A stretch of 64,000 nt of DNA from Phocoena phocoena (taxonomy: Eukaryota > Chordata > Mammalia > Artiodactyla > Phocoenidae). A program made the position numbers and the translations under genes. Under the pieces are notes generated by a model. That model saw nothing but the letters and a program-made list of their open reading frames with translations, was not told the origin of the DNA and searched no databases. How positions within the stretch are numbered: position 1 is the first letter of the stretch; each line of letters starts with the position of its first letter. The stretch covers positions 29,411,818 through 29,475,817 of the forward strand of contig NC_089239.1 in NCBI RefSeq assembly GCF_963924675.1, written 5' to 3'. This document shows positions 10,865-23,165 of this stretch, one piece after another.

Positions 10865-13800
10865 ATGGTGACAGAAACATACATATCAATAACTACCTTA
10901 AATGTAAATGGATTAAATGTTCCAACCAAAAGACACAGACTGGCTGAATGGATTAAAAAACAAGATCCATATATATGCTGTCTACAAGAGACCCACTTCA
11001 GACCTAGGGACACCTAAGGACTGAAAGTGAGGGGATGGAAACTGATATTCCATGCAAATGGAAATCAAAAGAGAGCTGGACTAGCAGTTCTCATGTCAGG
11101 CAAAATAGACATTAAAATAAAGACTATTACATGAGACAAAGAAGGAAACTACATAATGATCAAGGGATCAATCCAAGAAGACAATATAATAATTGTAAAT
11201 ATTTATGCACCAAACACAGGAGCACCTCAATACATAAAGCAAATGCTAACAGCCATAAAAGGAGAAATCGACAATAACACAATCATAGTAGGGGACTTTA
11301 ACACCCCATTTTCACCAATGGACAGATCATTCAAAATGAAAATAAATAAGGAAACACGAGTTTTAAATGATACATTAAACAAGATGAACTTAATTGATAT
11401 TTATAGGATATTCCATCCAAAAACAACAGAATACACATTCTCCTCAAGTGCTCATGGAACATTCTCCAGGATACATCATGTGTTGGGTCACAACTCAAGC
11501 CTTGGTGAATTTAAGAAAATTGAAATCGTATCAAGTATCTTTTCTGACCACAATGCTATGAGACTAGATATCAATTACAGGAAAAAGTCTATAAAAAATA
11601 AAAACACATGAGAGCTAAACAATATGCTACTAAGTAACCAAGAGTTCACTGAAGAAATCAAGGAGGAAATAAAAAAATACTTAGAAACAAATGACAATGA
11701 AACACGATGACCCAAAGCCTATGGGATGCAGCAAAAGCAGTTCTAAGAGGGAAGTTTATAGCAATACAATCCTACCTGAAGAAACAAGAAACATCTCAAA
11801 TAAACAACCTAACCTTACAGCTAAAGCAATTAGAGAAAGAAGAACAAACAAAACCCCAAGTTAGCAGAAGGAAAGAAATCATAAAGATCAGATCAGAAAT
11901 AAATGAAAAAGAAATGAAAGAAACGATAGCAAAGATCAATAAAACTAAAAGCTGGTTCTTTGAGAAGATAAACAAAGTTGATAAACCATTAGCCAGACTC
12001 ATCAAGAAAAACAGGGAGAAGTGTCAAATCAATAGAATTAAATATGAAAAAGGAGAAGTAACAACTGACACTGCAGAAATACAAAGGATCGTGAGAGATT
12101 ACTACAAGCAATTCTATGCCAATAAAATGGACAACCTGGAAGAAATGGACAAATTCTTAGAAAAGCACAACCTTCCAAGACTGAACCAGGAAGAAATAGA
12201 AAATATAAACAGACCAATCACAAGCACTGAAATTAAAACGGTGATTAAAAATCTTCCAACAAAAAAAAGCCCAGGACCAGATGGCTTCACAGGCGAATTC
12301 TATCAAACATTTAGAGAAGAGCTAACACCTATCCTTCTCAAACTCTTCCAAAATGTAGCAGAGGGAGGAACACTCCCAAACTCATTCTATGAGGCCACCA
12401 TCATCCTGATACCAAACCAGACAAAGATGTCACAAAAAATGAAAACTACAGGCCAATATCACTGATGAACATAGATGCAAAAATCCTCAACAAAATACGA
12501 GCAAATGGAATCCAACAGCACATTAAAAGGATCATACACCATGATCAAGTGGGGTTTATCCCAGGAACGCAAGTATTCTTCAATATACACAAATCAATCA
12601 ATGTGATAAACCATATTAACAAATTGAAGGAGAAAAACCATATGATCATCTCAATAGATGCAGAGAAAGCTTTTGACAAAACTCAACACCCATTTATGAC
12701 AAAAACCCTACAGAAAGTAGGCATAGAGGGAACTTACCTCAGCATAACAAAGGTCATATACAACAAACCCACAGCAAACATCATTCTCAATGGTGAAAAA
12801 CTGAAAGCATTTCTGCATGTCCACTCTTACCACTATTATTCAACATAGTTTTGGAAGTCCTAGCACTGGGAATCAGAGAAGAAAAAGAAATAAAAGGGAT
12901 ACAAATTGAAAAAGAAGTAAAACTGTCATTGTTTGCAGATGACATGATACTATACATAGAGAATCCTAAAGATGCTACCAGAAAACTACTAGAACTAAAC
13001 AATGAATTTGATAAAGAAGCAGGACACAAAATTAATGCACAGAAATCTCTTCCATTCCTATACATATGATGAAAAATCTGAAAGAGAAACACTCCCATTT
13101 ACCACTGCAACAAAAAGAATAAAATACCTAGGAATAACCCTACCTAAGGAGACAAAAGACCTGTATGCAGAAAATTATAAGACACTGATGAAAGAAATTA
13201 AAGAAGATACAAACAGTTGGAGAGATATACCATATCTTGAATTGGAAGAATCAACATTGTGAAAATGACTATACTACCCAAAGCAATCTACAGATTCAAT
13301 GCAATCCCTATCAAACTATCAAACTACCAATGGCATTTTTCACAGAACTAGAACAAAAACTTTCACAATTTGTATGGAAACACAAAAGACCCCAAATAGT
13401 CAAAGCAATCTTGAGAAAGAAACACAGAGCTGGAGGAATCAGGCTCCCTGACTTTACACTATACTACAAAGCTACAGTAATCAAGACAGTATAGTACTGG
13501 CACAAAAACAGAAATATAGATCAATGGAACAGGATAGAAAGCCCAGAGATAAACCCATGCACCTATGGTCACCTTATCTTTGATAAAGGAGGCAAGAATA
13601 TACCATGGAGAAAAGACAGCCTCTTCAATAAATGGTGCTGGGAAAATGGGACAGCTACATGTAAAAGAATGAAACTAGAACACTTCCTAGCACCACAGAC
13701 AAAAATAAACTCAAAATGGATTAAAGACCTAAATGTAAGGCCAGACACTATAAAACTCTTAGAGGAAATCATAGGAAGAGCACTCTTTGACATAAATCAC

Positions 13801-14646
13801 AGCAAGATCCTTTTTGACCCACCTCCTAGAGAAATGGAAATAAAAACAAAAATAATCAAATGGGACCTAATGAAACTTCAAAGCTTTTGCACAGCAAAGG
13901 AAACCATAAACAAGATGACAAGACAACTCTTAGAATGCGAGAAAATATTTGCAAACGAAGCAACTGACAAAGGATTAATCTCCAAAATACACAAGCAGCT
14001 CATTCAGCTCAATATCAAAAAAACAAACAACCCAATCCAAAAATGGGCAGAAGACCTAAAGAGACATTTCTCCAAAGAAGATATACACATTGCCAACAAA
14101 CACAAAAAGGATGCTCAACATCATTAATCATTAGAGAAATGCAAATCAAAACTACACTGAGGTATTACCTCACATCCATCAGAATGGCCATCATGAAAAA
14201 ATTGGCAAACAATAAATGCTGGAGAGGGTGTAGAGAAAAGGGAACCCTTTTTCACTGTTGGTGGGAATGTAAATTGATACAGCCACTATGGAGAACAGTA
14301 TGGAGGTTCCTTCAAACACTAAAAGTAGAACTTCCATATGACCCAGCAATCCCACTACTGGGCATATACCCTGAGAAAACCATCATTCAAAGAGTCATGA
14401 ACCACAATGTTCACTGCAGCACTATTTACAATAGCCAGGACATGGAAGCAACCTAAGTGTCCATCGACAGTTGAATGCATAAAGAAGATGCGGCACATAT
14501 ATACAATGGAATACTCAGCTACAGAAAGAAACGAAATTGAGTTATTTGTAGTGAGGTGGATAGACCTAGAGTCTGTCATACAGAGTGAAGTAAGTCAGAA
14601 AGAGAAAGACAAATACCATATGCTAACACATATATATGGAATCTAA
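10865..14646 (+). pseudogene. L1 ORF2 (endonuclease and reverse transcriptase) relic
   Basis: ORF2p nicks DNA and copies L1 RNA at the nick. The start is ATG 10865, with the N-terminal endonuclease signatures NVNGLN (residues 13-18), LQETH (40-44), VGDFNTP (Asp codon 11294) and FSDHN (Asp codon 11546). In-frame stops occur at 11015 and 11609, and a TGA near 11131 stands where an Arg codon is usual. The aspartate normally found in the 'RIDHILGH' segment is histidine (codon 11474), which would harm catalysis. Frameshifts lie near 11700 and 12440. A net loss of about 22 bp near 12815, compared with the L1 at 63.7 kb, causes another. The reverse-transcriptase FADD motif is intact at 12932-12943. 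A Cys-rich knuckle (C-x3-C-x8-C-x3-C with a His before the third Cys) lies at 14217-14270. The last frame ends at 14646. Confidence 0.93.
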
Positions 14647-15149
14647 AAAAAAAAAGTGGTTCTGACGAACCTAGGGGCAAGATAGGAATAAAGACGCAGA
14701 CGTAGAGCATGGATTTGAGGACACGGGGAGGGGGAAGGTAAGCTGGGACGAAGTGAGAGAGTGCCATGGACATATATACACTACCAAATGTAAAATAGAT
14801 AGCTAGTGGGAAGCAGCCGCATAGCACAGGGAGATCAGCTCGGTGCTCTGTGACCACCTAGAGGTGTGGGATAGGGAGGGTGGGAGGGAGATGTAGGATG
14901 GAGGGGATATGGGGATATATGTATATGTATGGCTGATTCACTTCGTTATACAGCAGAAACTAACACACCATTGTAGAGCAATTATACTCCAATAAAGATG
15001 TTAAAGAAAAGAAAAAGCTAATAGGCATGTTGATAAATAGTAGGACCAATCCAGGGAATCTGCCTCCAAAGTGATAACCTGGAGTGGACCGCAGCTCTGA
15101 GAAGGGGAGTGAAAGGGTTAAATAAGGCATTAAAATGTTCGCTGCACTT

Positions 15150-15243
15150 CAGAGATGAGCCTGTTTTGTTCATGCCACATGCCTGGTGCCTGGATCACTG
15201 CTGGCACGTGGAAGGCACTCAGGAAATATCTGTGGAATGAATA
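15150..15243 (+). mobile_element. L2 LINE 3' tail
   Basis: The sequence 'tgcctggtgcctgg', 'ggaaggcactcaggaaata' and 'gtggaatgaata' is a diverged L2 3' end ('gtaggcgctcaataaatatttgttgaatgaa' type). Confidence 0.5.
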
Positions 15244-15578
15244 GCACGCAGGAAGTGAAGCAGAAGTTCCTCTGTTTAAAAAAAAAAAAAGTAAAAGAAA
15301 AAGGGTGCATGGTGTTTAGAGGAGAGAAACCCCAGATATTAAACACATATTTGAGTGAAGCTCACACATGTCTTGTATATATATCCTGTGGTCCACCAGG
15401 ATTAGCAATGACTTTCAAGGTACATAGGATTTTATCTAAAGTGTCTCTGCGACCTCAGTCAAAAGGAGATCTATCTGACTACTTTGCAGTATCTCATTAT
15501 GAGAAAACGAGAGAGCGGTTTCCTAAGATTCTCATTTGTTGAAAGACAACAAATGTCTGTTGTAAAAGATTCAACAGA
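15244..15578. other. Unassigned DNA with perfect inverted repeat
   Basis: No gene recognised; the 118-residue frame spanning 15186-15542 starts inside the L2 tail and matches nothing known. A perfect 12-bp inverted repeat (aaatgtctgttg at 15551-15562, caacagacattt at 15572-15583) with a 9-base loop straddles the right end of this interval. Confidence 0.5.
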
Positions 15579-15590
15579 CATTTAGATTTT

Positions 15591-15786
15591 ATTTTTTAAC
15601 ATCCTTACTGGAGTATAACTGCTTTACAATGATGTGCTAGTTTCTGATGCATAATGAAGTGAATCAGCTATACATATACACATATCCCCGTATCTACTCC
15701 CTCTTGCGTCTCCCTCCCTCCCACCCTCTCTATCCCACCCTTCTAGTTGGTCACAGAGCACCGAGCTGATCTCCCTGTCTATGCGG
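15591..15786 (-). mobile_element. L1 3' UTR fragment with target-site duplication
   Basis: On the minus strand this is the L1 3' end, the same text as 14815-15000 of the neighbouring L1 (read here as 'ttttttaacatccttactgg' to 'gagctgatctccctg'). A duplicated target, catttagattt, lies at 15579-15589 and 15787-15797. It is therefore a complete, severely 5'-truncated insertion of about 196 bp. Confidence 0.92.
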
Positions 15787-15798
15787 CATTTAGATTTA

Positions 15799-16475
15799 TA
15801 GTTCATCTTCTCTGGGGATTTTTGTTAGTTGAGTTTTCCTCCCCAGACAGGGCGGCATGTTCCTATGTAAGTCAATAAATGGAACTTTGGGGCTCATTAG
15901 AGGTGTTTAATACAAGAGAGAGAGGAGATATTGATCCCAAAGATGCCCACGTAACAAGCATGGCAGGCAGTCCCTCCATGCCTCAAGCCTTGTTGGAGAG
16001 TTAGTTTAAAGCCTGTACTGTGCTCTCCTCCTTCACGAAGTCAGATATTTATCTCCAGTGTGTATGGCCCAGATTATTAACCCATATAGAGTCCAGGCAC
16101 GAAATGTTTTGGATTCCCTTTGATCCATGGCCAAGCACTGAGCCACATAAAAGAAAATGCTTCTGAGAAGATTGAAAGGGACATAAAGAAGGAGCAGAAA
16201 GGAGGGAGGGGAGAGCAGTATGTCACCTTTGTCCCCAAAAGGTGCCTCTCACCCATCCCCAGCCCTCAAATGCCATCTCTGTCTCTCTCTGGTCCTCTCT
16301 CCTCCACTCCTAACTTTCACACCTTTCTTCTAAATTCTACAAGCCTCTTGAAAAGCCCCACTTTTAAGTCCACCTTCCATGACACAGGAGCCTGGATCTC
16401 TCAGCCTTCACTGGCCCTGGAGAGCCTGGGCCACAGACAGTAAAGGAAAAAATAGAAACACTCATAAAAAAGCAC
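15799..16475. other. Unassigned non-coding DNA
   Basis: No gene or repeat recognised. A frame at 16120-16443 is Ser/Pro-rich because of a pyrimidine-rich strand and does not look coding. Confidence 0.5.
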
Positions 16476-16701
16476 TGAGTGGTGGGAATGTAAATTGGTA
16501 CAGCCACTATGGAGAACAGTATGGAGGTTCCTTAAAAAGCTAAAAACAGAACTACCAATGTGACCCATCAATCCCACTCCTGGGCATATACCTGGAGAAA
16601 ACCATAATTGAAAAAGACACATACACCTCAATGTTCATTGCAGTACTATTTACAATAGCCAGGTCATCTCCATCAACAGGGGAATGGATAAAGAAGATGT
16701 G

Positions 16702-16751
<50 letters not shown>

Positions 16752-17125
16752 TGGAATATTACTCAGCCATAAAAAAAGAAAAAATGCCATGTGCAGCAAC
16801 ATGGATGGACCTAGAGATTGTCCTGCTGAGTGAAGTAAGACAGACACAGAAAGACAAACATCATATGATATCGCTTACATATGGAATCTATAAAAAGGGT
16901 ACAAATGAACGTATTTACAAAACAGAAGTAGAGGCACGGATGTAGGAAACAAACTTATGGTTACCAGGGGATGGGGGGGAGGGATAAATTGGGATATTGG
17001 GATGGACATATATACACTACCATATATAAAATAGATCACTAATAAGAACCTACTGTATAGCACAGGGAACTCCACTGAATACTCTGTAATGGCCTATATG
17101 GGAAAAGAATCTAAAAAAAAAAAAA
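16476..17125 (+). mobile_element. L1 3' end (end of ORF2 and 3' UTR)
   Basis: Begins at the L1 text 'ggtgggaatgtaaattggta' and continues through 'ctcctgggcatatacc', 'actcagccataaa', 'aacatggatggacctagag' and the 3' UTR ('acttatggttaccagggga', 'ctactgtatagcacagg'). It ends in an A-run at 17114-17126. The ORF2 C-terminal frame 16631-16945 contains a TA-repeat expansion translated as alternating Ile/Tyr. The 3' UTR type differs from the L1 at 9.5-15 kb. Confidence 0.9.
16709..16749 (+). repeat. (TA)n microsatellite within L1
   Basis: About 20 TA units following GTGTGTG, inside the L1 3' region where other copies have short tatatata text. Likely grown from an L1 seed. Confidence 0.95.
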
Positions 17126-20100
17126 GAGTGGATATATAAAAGAAGCCCTGAAGGAGATGTCTGGTTCCAGTACACAAGCCCATCACCAGGTACGGATTAG
17201 ACGCCCAGCAGCACGCTTTGTCTCTGTTCCCCAGGGGTTTTGTGGGATCATTTTGGAGAAGCTGCCTAAATGGGCCCACATTCTAACCTACACGAACCCA
17301 CTCTGCAAGCACATACATAACACAACAAGGTCACAGTCGCTTCATCCATCACCGTTTCATTTCTCACATCCACCCACACCCAGCTCGGATCTAACTAAGG
17401 GTAACAAAGACCTTCGAAGTCTAAAGAAAACTGAAACTGGCTGAACCATTTCTATCTTGACTTGCCCGACCAAAGAAAATCTTTGACTTTTCCATGATAA
17501 TAACCTTCAGTGGTGTTACAACGCCAGCCCGTGACACTTGGCAACACTACTCAAGGCATCTAGGAGTTCAGCTGAGGACCCAACAGTCACTTCCCGAATA
17601 GAACAGATTCAAATGGGGAAGAGCCGTCATGATGCCAGGAGGCGGACACCAGGCATCCCAGGCCAATTCCAGTCTCTTGGTGAATTCATCTAATTGCAGG
17701 TATTATCCTTGCCTGCCCAGTTCTGGAGCGTCTCGGCCTACAAACACAGCCCTACTGAAATAACAACAACGTTTTCATGTGTTTTACTGGGCTACAGAAT
17801 TTCCCCGTGGAGCATTTACAGGTGTTTCTTGCTTTGTATTTTAACAGCTTTTCTACAGATTGGGAATCAGGAACCAAAGGTATTCATGCTGGGGTAATTT
17901 GCTTCTCGCCTATGAATGGCACTCAGACAAAAGCAACAATGCACTTCTCATTGAACACCGTTTGCTTCTGGCAGGTTGGCAAGCGCTTCAGAAAACCCTC
18001 AGGCTTCATTCCCTAAATGTAAATCTCAATCCTGCAGCAATGAGTTTCCATCAAAGGGGGAGGGAGAAGAGCTGAGTTTCCTTAACACGTGTCTGGGTGA
18101 TTCAAGGCGACCTTTTTCTCATTCGATTCAAGCTGGCCATCAGAGGAGAAAACTGCTCTTAAATGCAAATGGAGAGTCGGGCAGAAGGGACTGCTGTGGG
18201 GAACATGTCTATGAGAAACAGTGCTTCTGCAAAAATAGTCGAGTAGTTGCAGTTTTTCAGAAAAGCCCGTGCTACGTCGCTGTTCCTTTGAAAGATTCAG
18301 GACACAGAGAACCAGTAAGTCTTTGTTAGAAGAACAGCTTGTTCAATGAAACCATTTGGCTTTAAATCAAGAGAGGCTTTCATGCAAGACTGGATGGTCC
18401 CAAACGGAGTTGCTCAACACAATAAGGTGTGTGATACACAAGAGACCGCCAGGAGTCACCCAGGCCATGTCCCTATCAGCCGGACACTGGGTTTCTTCAG
18501 GAGGGCCTTCCTTTGGAGTTAAGATTCCCATAAAGTACATCAGGCTACTTCACTGTCGTTTTAATATCCCACTGGTGTTCTCTGGAGGCGCGCTGAAGCT
18601 CAACAAAGATCCATTTGGACCGAGAGCATCCCCTGTGATCTGATGGCGTGTGAGTCTCTGGCATGTCTTCTTCTCTCCCTTCCTTCTCATCTCCCTTGTT
18701 TTCCTCCTTTGGATCAGGGTGTCCACCATGGGTAACAGAAAATTCATCAGAGACCTGTGGGCATGGCCGTGCTCTTTTCTCTCTCCAATGTCTCGCACTC
18801 ACACTTCAGGATTCCACCCTCACTCCACCCTCCACAAGCAGCCTTTCCCAGTCTCCTTATACTGTTAATGACCCCCTAAACCAGGAACCCAAAACTGGGA
18901 GCCAGGGCTCAGTTGGGCTAGCGTGCCAGTTATTAAGAGGTTAGCGGGGCACTCCCACCATATGCATCTAAAATTCAAATTTGAATTAATTCATCTCTCC
19001 AGTTACTCCTAAGCCTCAGGCAGGTGGCCATCACCTCGACGAAGCGGAACGGTCTGTGCAGAAAGTTTCCAGGGAAATAACAAGGATGAGAAACCAGATG
19101 AGGGCAGGTGGGAAGAGAATGGGGGCTAGACTTAGAGGCTCTCAAGGGGGTGGAACCACCAAGCGGAGGAAGACCAGTGACTATTCGCGGACACTGGGTG
19201 GAGGACAGCGGAGGGCCCCGGTTTCTGACGTGGGCAAAGGGGGACGTGGCACTATGATTCTCTGAGAAAAGAACACAGTTGAAAAGTTTTGTGCAGGAAA
19301 TGATGAGTTTTGTTGTACTCAAACCTCTTCGCTTTCATGGAGTTCGACTTTCAATTCTCAGAAGAATGAGGCTATAAATCGCTTTGAGAATTAAAAATAA
19401 CAATAAAGAGCTGGTATCACTGTGCATGAAAGCGGCTGGCACCTCTGCCAGGCTGGAGACGGACGATGCTCTTTGAAAGGAGGCAGCTGCTCTAACTCCA
19501 GGGCACTTCCGTTCTCTCCCCCTAGTGAACCAGCCTCCCAAGGATGCTCTGGAAATCTCCATTGTAGAAGCATGGCTTTCTCCCCACATCCATTTTGCTC
19601 TAGCTGTTACAAGTGCCAGGTGTTCTTCCAAGGGTGTGACTACTTTCTGACACGACACAGATTAAAAAGAGAGACCCTGCGATACATTCCAAGACTCAGG
19701 CCGGCTATTCTCAACACATCTGCCCTCAGTCATTCTCTATGTTGCTCTTCAAGTATTCCAGGGGGCTTCTTCTGGAAACAATCCTCCCCCTGTTTCTCTC
19801 ACTTGTAACTTCCTAAACTTGCTCTTTGGTTTGTTTGCGGGCGGTGGGGGGGGGGGGCTTTTCTTTAAGGATCCGAGTTATGACCACTCTCAAGCTGTGG
19901 TCCCCAAAGACAGCAGACAAGGGTAACTGCCTTTAACACAGCTCTCTCCTAAAGGTGGCCGGAGCATGTGCGTAGCTTTGTTACTGAACCAGGTTCGTCT
20001 TGCCCAGGGCACTGCAAGCCGAAATGCTGAGACACAGAAGTCTGCAGCCCAGAGAGGAGATGGGAGAACACGTCTCAAACCCGCCTCGCCGAGGGCAAGG

Positions 20101-20699
20101 GGCTCGGGCTATTTATGAGCTAAAGAATAAAGCAGCAGGGTGGTCTGAGGAAGTATGGGGAGTGTGGGGAAAGGCGATTGGAAAAGGGTGCAGCGATCGT
20201 TGTGCTGAGCAGGCGTAACTAAGCTGCAGGCCTCTGCACCTGCAGAAATGGAGGCCCGTAGCGTGGTCTGAGGGTGGAATTTTCGGCCCTCTGATGTCAA
20301 AAGGTCACCGAGTGGACGTGCATGCCCAGTTGGAAGGTCGGTGGTCCTATCCAGTCTCAACCGGCTCACCTGAACTAGACACAGCTGGCTCCAAGTTTCT
20401 GGAACACAGCTCGGGCGAACATCTTATCGTTTAGGCTCGGTGCTGCTTGGGAGACAGGTGAGCCTTTTGCAGCAACAATTAGAAAGACCTTGCTGAGTAA
20501 AGGCACGTTTCAGGCGAAACGGACTTAACTACTGATTTAGGGTTTCAGCTCCTCCGTCTGTCAGCACACGTGGGATTCCTCTTAAAATGCACGACACATG
20601 CCTTGCTGCGTGACGCCCAGCCTGTCCTCTGTGACGTCGCTGGATGTGGGAGAGAATGACGGCAGGTTTGCTTTAGTGGATGGGGGTTAAAACCGTGAA
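17126..20699. other. Repeat-poor block, no gene recognised
   Basis: About 3.6 kb without any SINE, LINE, LTR or DNA transposon I can recognise, in contrast to both flanks. Short frames (up to 128 residues, for example 19422-19808 and 17976-18329) overlap on both strands and match no protein I know. A G-run of about 13 lies near 19846-19858. Candidate unique or conserved non-coding sequence; function unknown. Confidence 0.5.
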
Positions 20700-20855
20700 C
20701 GCCAAGGCCTTGCTACGCACTTGTGTCAACTTGAGCAAGTAACTTATCTACATTTATTTTCTCATCTGAGAAAGGGAGATTGATAATAGTACTGGCCCCA
20801 TTTTTGTTGTGAACTGAATGAAATGATAAGCACTGATCAGCATGTGATACAGGTG
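20700..20855 (+). mobile_element. MIR SINE fragment
   Basis: MIR core order is visible: 'cacttgtgtcaacttgagca', 'agtaacttatct', 'ttttctcatctgag', 'aataatagta'-like text, then 'gaaatgataagcact'. MIR is an ancient tRNA-derived SINE. Confidence 0.65.
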
Positions 20856-21326
20856 GTTCTTTATCAGCAGTTGCTAACCTAAATTCATGTACCATAAGGT
20901 ATGTCAAAATGAGCTTCTAGAAGATCTCAACGGGACATAATGTTAAAGTGTATGTTTCACTTCAGTGACTGAATCGTGTCCTGTTTGGAAAACTCAAACC
21001 TGAGTCTGAAACTGCTAGCTAAGAGGAACTTAAATTAGTTGAGCATTCAGAGCTGGTAGAACCATCCTAAACCACACACACATCAACAGAACGTTCTCGG
21101 TATCCACGCTCTCTCCCCTACCTCTGTGAATTCTATAGTACTGAGACCAGATGGGCTGTGGAGGGTGGGAAATAAGGCAGGCACGTGTGCAACTGGCCTG
21201 ACAGCATCCATTCCAGAGCTCTGAGCACCCAGCCTCCCTGGGCCGCGGCTACAAAATCATCTCTAAGGCTTCCCCCAGCTTCACATTCCACCACTTCGAG
21301 AAGACAGGTTTAAATCGCAAGTATTA
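20856..21326. other. Unassigned non-coding DNA
   Basis: Nothing recognised on either strand. Confidence 0.5.
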
Positions 21327-21430
21327 GGCAGTGGTTTGAAAACTTTTGTTGGACAGTTCATCCGAGGTGTTTATTTAAATGCAAATTCCTGGACCCCATC
21401 CTCAGAAATGCCTCATTAGTTTGAAAACCA
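21327..21430 (+). mobile_element. MER5A-like fragment
   Basis: 'gcagtggtttgaaaactttt', then 'atgcaaattcctggacccca' and 'cctcagaaatgcctcatt' resemble the left part of MER5A. Diverged. Confidence 0.45.
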
Positions 21431-22999
21431 ATGTGGACTCTACAAAGGATTTGTTCCTCTTCTGTCCACGGTTCTTGGCACACGAAATGCGTCCTTCCAG
21501 GTGCCTCCTGCCCACCTGTCACGTCCTAAGCCCCACGCTGCTCCCTCACTCTGCAACTTTCCTAAGCATCACTTCCCTTTTTGTCTCTTCTCTTTCCTTT
21601 TTTTTTTTTTGGCAGTTGGCTAAAATAACAAGCTACAGAATTAGAAGTAGGTGTGTTACTTCAACCAGTAATGCTTTTCCTGAAAAGGAAAGCTAGTGGG
21701 TCTATTTTAAGAGTTACTTAACTAAATTCACCCTACAGTGCACTCAACCTGTGTTTCAGAAAAGTATTAGGGAATAAATAGCATGCAAGGTGCAGGGAAT
21801 TGGGGAAAACAGGGGAAAGACGGCTACCCTGTCTCATGGGCTATCAGCATTCACTGGAGGTTTGAACGGATCTTTCGCATGGAGTGTAATAATAAAAAAG
21901 TTTTTAAGATCTCCTTTTTATTTAATGACTACGTTAAATTATTCTTCTCCCACTGCTGTAGTGCAGGTGGACCGTTAAGCACAGAGAGTGACGGGTTCAA
22001 GGCCGCCAGAGCAGCAGAATTCACATAACTTAGTGACGGAGCTTGAAACTCTCCCGTGAGAAGTCCAGGGAGGTTATCTCTGAGCTGCAGTCTGGCAAAA
22101 GCCCGGATCCTGACACGTCATCTTATTAGAAGCCATCTCTCGGGTGTGGACCCTGCCGGGTGACATTCCAGTGATTGCTTGCTCCAAGGCCGAGGTCTTT
22201 ATTATTCCTTTCCACTAAGGGGAACCGAGGAACTGGAGTTCAAACCGCCCTACGCCCTGACCTCTCTGGATAAAGAGAATTTCTTTAACCTTTAACGTGT
22301 GCTAAGGCCTTAACCAATGGGGATGAGGCCCGCATTCCTACCAGGTGATCCCAGTCGATGGGCTGCATCAGCAATTCCTCACCCCACAGCCAGCAGTGCT
22401 GCGTGCACAAACCTGCAACAGAACAGGTGTCGGGAAGGATTCCATCGATAAGAGCCTACCTGCCCGCTGCCCCACTACAATGGTTCAGTGTATGGGTAAA
22501 AATGTAGACATATCATTTACATCCTGACAGCTTCCCTCTTAACTGGAATCGCGCGCTGGCCTTCCGGCTGTCTTTAGCAAACTTCCAATTCTGGACGTTG
22601 CTCCATTTTACTTTTTGTTTTAATTAGAAGCAGCTCTTGGGGCACTTTGTTAAATAATTTCTCATTAAATATCGACAAAATTCTGAAAGTGAATCTCGTG
22701 TGCGTCCCTGATGGAAAGGAAGGTACGAGATGGGCAGGTGGTTGGTCCAGCTGCACAGATAACCATTCAGTCCTCACAGAGGGTAGAGCAAAGCTGAGCC
22801 TGGACCAAACCCTGAGCGCCCGCCGCAGCCTGGACCTGCTCTGGGCAAGGTCGAATGCGGCCGGCGTGCCAGATTCACCAGCCAAGCCCTGGGCACCTGG
22901 AGGAACCAACCATGCCCTCTCTGGGCCTCGGTTTCCCCTTCTGTAAAACTCAGAGGATCGCTACTTGAAGTGTGATCCACGGGCCCGTGATTCACAGGC
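21431..22999. other. Mostly unassigned DNA
   Basis: No gene recognised. A 14-base T-run lies near 21598-21611. Bases 22905-22965 ('gggcctcggtttcccc', 'ttctgtaaaact') look like a short MIR core piece, and 22960-22995 has a MER5-like end. The 111- and 99-residue frames at 22574-22946 overlap on opposite strands and do not resemble known proteins. Confidence 0.4.
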
Positions 23000-23165
23000 C
23001 ACGTTCAAGTTCCTGCTCTACCCCCTCAGACGGATGACCATTCTTTCTGAGCTTCAGCTTCTTCTTCTGTAAAATGGGGACAATGCCGCGTCTTAGCCTG
23101 GGGTGAAAATTAATGAGATGACATATATTAGGTGCCTGGTAGAGTGGGTGTTAAATGCCCAGTAA
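23000..23165 (+). mobile_element. MIR SINE fragment
   Basis: Contains 'ctgagcttcagcttcttctt', 'ctgtaaaatggggacaatg', 'gaaaattaatgagatgaca' and 'taggtgcctggtaga' in the MIR consensus order. Confidence 0.75.

Larger units (their letters stand above)
9456..15015 (+). mobile_element. LINE-1, 5'-truncated, both ORFs present but broken
   Basis: A near-complete cetartiodactyl-type L1. Bases 9456-9947 are the last part of the 5' UTR and align with 38870-39358 of the other L1 in this window. ORF1 occupies 9948-10806, ORF2 10865-14646 and the 3' UTR 14647-15000. The 3' UTR includes a G-rich piece ('cacggggagggggaagg') and the signal aataaa near 14991, followed by an A-rich end. The element lacks the upstream promoter part of the 5' UTR. 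I found no clear target-site duplication. Frameshifts and stops in both ORFs make it non-autonomous today. Confidence 0.95.

Noticed and set aside
16631..16945. Frame with a run of alternating Ile and Tyr
   Set aside because: It is a TA microsatellite inside the L1 ORF2 end, not a distinct gene.
19422..19808. 128-residue frame in the repeat-poor block
   Set aside because: Matches no family, has an opposite-strand frame of similar length, and lacks codon or splice support.
22574..22946. Two overlapping frames of 99 and 111 residues on opposite strands
   Set aside because: Mirror frames in GC-richer DNA; at most one could be real and neither shows a domain.
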